NCBI GenBank assembly: GCA_029834535.1
Contig: JAQMWT010000404.1
Location: 89,791 to 153,790 of the forward strand
DNA from: Chrysophaeum taylorii
Taxonomy: Eukaryota > Sar > Pelagophyceae > Pelagomonadales > Pelagomonadaceae
Length of the DNA stretch: 64,000 nt
Reading direction: 5' to 3'
Within the stretch, counting starts at the first letter, position 1. Every line of letters starts with the position of its first letter. The notes beneath the pieces were generated by a model. That model did no database searches, was not told the origin of the DNA, and saw nothing but the letters and a program-made list of their open reading frames with translations. Positions 61,132-64,000 of this stretch are shown here, in pieces. Both the position numbers and the translations under genes were made by a program.

Positions 61132-62121
61132 TCAATCCTGTAAAGGATTGTCGTGAGAGGCATGATGCATACCGAGTAGAGAACGAAAAGTGGAGAACTC
61201 AGCCGCAAGTGGTTTTGTAAAGCCATCCGCCACGTTCAGCTTGCCGGGAACATGATGGACTCGTATTTTCTGAAGCGATATGTACTCACGAATCTTAAAC
61301 CATCTAGTCGACAGTGCCTTGGATCGAGAGGACCCATCTGGGTTATTAGAGGTGTGAACAGCGGCAGCATTGTCAGACAAAAGAGGTAGGCTTCTGATGA
61401 AGCGCATATCTTCAGCAATTGGGTTGTCATTGTCATCGAAGTCAACAGGGTCAGCAGTGTTCTCACCATTAGCATTGTTGACGTAGAAGGTGGGGTTGAC
61501 GACAAAGGAGAGTTCCAACAGCAGCTTGAGTAGCCAAACAGCTTCATCAGCACAAATACTGAGGGCAATCAACTCAGCTTCGTGAGTTGAGCAGGAGACA
61601 ATCGGTTGAAGTTTGCTTTTCCAACCAATAAGGCAGTTGAAAAGATAGAAGACAAACCCGGTGGTAGATTTCCTATCTTCCTGTGCTAAGGAAGGGGCGT
61701 TGTCAGCGTCAACCATGGCAACTAAGGTGTCAAACTGTCCAGTAGATACATCCTGTGGTTGGTAGTCGACCACAGTGGATAGATCAATTCGATTAGCGGA
61801 GACAGTGCGAAGGTGAGCTTCAATGGCATTATCTTTAGGTTGAAACCAGAGGCGAAGTGAGCGGTTTTCCGGCTTCTTGAGGTAGCGAAGTAAATGCTCT
61901 AGCATTTGGACGTGAACATATGTGGGTGCATGCATACCACGCGAACATCTGCCCAAGGCTTGCGAGAAGTCAGGTCTGCAGGCAACTTGCATGAACACCA
62001 GCTTGCCAAGGAGGGTGACAAAGTGCGAGTTGATGTACAACTCTGTTTCAGTGCTGGGAGTGCCATCTTTATACTTGAAGGACGATGACATAGGATATTT
62101 GAGCGGGATCAGTTGCTGCAA
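61132..62121 (-). pseudogene. Copia pol, RT C-terminus and RNase H segment (frame-shifted from the RT segment)
   Basis: Open for 329 codons. It carries VACRPDFSQALGRCSRGMH, LLRYLKKPENRSLRLW, the RNase H motifs VAMVDADNAP and STTGFVFYLFNCLIGWKSKLQP, CSTHEAELIALSICADEAVW (catalytic Glu context), and the C-terminal VADGFTKPLA. It overlaps the end of the upstream RT frame by 13 bp in a different frame. This may be one disabling indel rather than programmed frameshifting, because copia elements normally use one frame. Confidence 0.75.
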
Positions 62122-63584
62122 GACTGGGTGATCAGCGAAGAGTTCATCCAGCTTGGCACATCCAGAGAAATGGTGCCGTCAGATGTGCGACACACACGCA
62201 CGCCTAGGAGGGTATGGACAGGTTCAAACTGCTCTACAGCATACCGTTTGTGGAGGGCATCCTGTAATTCAGTACGAAGAGGGTCGTCATTGGACACAAT
62301 AACAATGTCGTCTACAGACAGACTGTATACGACGAACTTAGCATGTGCGGATACTCGAGCATATAGGCAAGAGTCCGAATGCAGGCGTTTGTAATCAAGG
62401 CTACGGAAGAAGCCGTCTATCTCTTTGTTCCAAAGGGATGGTGATTGCCTAAGTCCATAAAGTGACTTCAGCAGTTTCGGTAGACGTCGGCCCTTGTACT
62501 TAGAGTCATCGGGGTCGATAAGCTTGATGCCGTCTGGTAATTGAACATAAACATTGGCATCGATGTCAGACTGAACGAAGGCATTCGGGACGTCTGCATG
62601 GTAGACAGGCAATTGCTTGTATGCTGCAATAGCTAGCAGTACCCGGATTGCGGTCATAGTGGCCATGGGGCTGAAGGTACCAAAGAAATCGGCGCCAAGA
62701 GATCCTAGGAAGCCACGTAGTACGAGGCGAGCCTTGTGCTTAACGTATTTGCCTGCAGAGTCTGTTTTAATCTTCAGCACCATCTTGCTGTCAATAGGAC
62801 GAGAGACACCGTCGGGTAAGGAAAGTTTGAAGCAGCCAAAGCGGATAATGTCGTGGAGTTCCTTGGCGATGGCCTTGAGGTAGGCGCGCCTGTTTTCAGG
62901 CGACAAACCATGGGGGCACTTAAGTTTATATTCGTCAATGGGAACGTCCGCTTCTTGGACCTTATATTCGTCAGGACCAACAGTGGCTGGTGAATTGTAG
63001 TTTAGCGACGTTGCGGTCGAGGCAGTGTGCGCAACTTCGGGATAAGCGGAAACAGCGTCGGTAGGAGTAGTAGGGGCAGATTCCAGTTGGATATGGATAG
63101 TAGGGTCGGTACGTAAGACCTGGGTGATAAACTCTGTAGAGACCAGAAGGTATTCCTCCAAGTCAGCCAGAGATGCAGAAGTAGCGCCAAACTCGGATGA
63201 GTTGTGATCAATAAAGCTGGTCGGCGCCAGGTACGTAAGTGCATATTGTAAGGAAGAAGTGCCGAAGGCAGCAGCGTGTTCAGTGAACGCAGATAAAAGG
63301 GGCTGAGGAATAGGGCACGTAGGTGAACCATCAGCAGTTAAAAAGGTTGCAGCTGGGATGCTGGATGCGCACTTGGCGTGGGCGAAGTAACCATCGACGT
63401 GCGGGTAGCGGGCAAGTAAGTCAGTACGCAACGGGAGAAGAAGACGAGCTAACAACGCATGTTCCCCTCTGAGCAGATAGCAGACCAGAGGATACCACCA
63501 CGGAGATGAAGGGCGGAGAGGGCGGAGACTTGAACGTAAGAAAGTGTGGCGAAGATCCCAGCGGAAATCGGCGAGCTTTGCCAC
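62109..63584 (-). pseudogene. Copia pol, integrase-RT linker and reverse transcriptase
   Basis: Open for 491 codons. The first 200 residues are a Ser/Thr/Pro-rich linker. YKLKCPHGLSPENRRAYLKA leads into the RT with KHKARLVLRGFL, YHADVPNAFVQSDID (first catalytic Asp), LPKLLKSLYGLRQSPSLWNK and YSLSVDDIVIVSND. In the last block the usual YVDD reads SVDD; both aspartates are kept. It ends in a frame change near 62150 and continues in the segment at 61132-62121. Confidence 0.78.
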
Positions 63585-64000
63585 CAGCGGCTTTGTAGCA
63601 CCAATAGTAGACGCTTGCAGCCGGGCTTGATAATTTTCATAGAAGTGGCCTGGCTATTGTTAGGCTGTTTGGAACCTGGGACAAGAATGAGGTCATCTTG
63701 TGCAAAAAGGTCTTCGTAAGAAGGAAGCAAGGGCGGCGGTGACATAGAGCCAGATTCGTCGGCGTAGCGTCAGAAGAGGAGAAGAGGCCGGAGTAGGGGA
63801 CGAAGAAGGAGGAGCTGAAGGAGGTGGGGAGTGCCCCCTCTGAGGATGAGAAGTCCTTGTCCCCCTTGAATGACATGGTCTTGTATAGTGGTGTGGGGTT
63901 TGAGCGAGAAAGGCGCGGAGGGGAGCATGTGCGGAGGAGCTAGTTCAGGATCAGAAGTAGATGCTGCAACATGTAATAAGGAATGCAGCTGGACCACCAA
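63585..64000 (-). pseudogene. Upstream pol segment (integrase C-terminal/linker region), partial
   Basis: Short overlapping frames rich in Ser, Pro and Leu, continuous with the linker of the RT segment. The integrase core itself is beyond the window edge. Confidence 0.4.

Larger units (their letters stand above)
58917..64000 (-). mobile_element. Ty1/copia LTR retrotransposon, 3' part, continuing beyond the right edge
   Basis: Order on the minus strand: integrase-RT linker, RT, RNase H, then a decayed extra ORF, then a purine-rich tract (gagggggtgcagagaaa, about 59163-59180) followed by a possible LTR. The polypurine tract resembles that of the plus-strand element (gagggggcccagaaag). The pol sequence is better preserved than in the 9.6-21.3 kb element, and clearly divergent from it, so it is a different, younger subfamily. 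Confidence 0.8.

Overview
The window looks like nuclear DNA of a eukaryotic alga with a complex red-lineage plastid, most likely a photosynthetic stramenopile of pelagophyte type. This is an inference: several N-termini read as a signal peptide followed by an SAFAP/SALVAP-like cleavage motif (40276-40881, 2974-4254), there are thylakoid-lumen and cytochrome b6f assembly genes, genes are GC-rich, closely spaced and nearly intronless, the few introns are only 37-58 nt long, and one gene carries a selenocysteine codon.

Layout. 1-9.4 kb is gene-dense: a partial SET-domain gene, a GPR180/TMEM145-type membrane protein, a spermidine synthase fused to a selenoprotein W domain with an in-frame TGA inside the CGAU motif, a UbiB/ABC1 kinase, a CRT-like transporter, Tim21 and CPSF30. 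9.6-25.9 kb is an AT-richer repeat island: a decayed Ty1/copia element of about 11.6 kb with both LTRs and an extra ORF after pol, a second copia fragment with an intact copy of that extra ORF, a retroelement tail, a Pif1/Helitron-type helicase relic and a SINE. 26-30.3 kb has a SAP-PPR protein and a PAP2-like membrane protein. 30.3-34.4 kb is mostly relics and short-motif repeats around one small possible gene. 34.4-58.1 kb is gene-dense again: a UBL/Tudor-like protein, an SLC25 carrier, a CCB2/4-like assembly factor, a plastid protein, a MARVEL-like protein back to back with 3-hydroxyanthranilate dioxygenase, a 4-TM protein, a cold-shock protein, a PsbP-like lumen protein, an MNS1-like axonemal protein, a PLOD-type glycosyltransferase, a CASD1-like O-acyltransferase, an MFS transporter and threonyl-tRNA synthetase. 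58.9-64 kb is a divergent copia element on the minus strand, running off the right edge.

A (TTAG)n-ended retroposon family occurs six times. Four copies have clear target-site duplications. One copy encodes the C-terminus of a LINE reverse transcriptase and shares its 3' end with SINE-like copies, so this looks like a LINE/SINE pair. One insertion sits exactly on the stop codon of the GPR180-like gene.

The most notable item is the spermidine synthase-SelW selenoprotein. Its start codon also touches the stop codon of the upstream UbiB kinase gene on the same strand.
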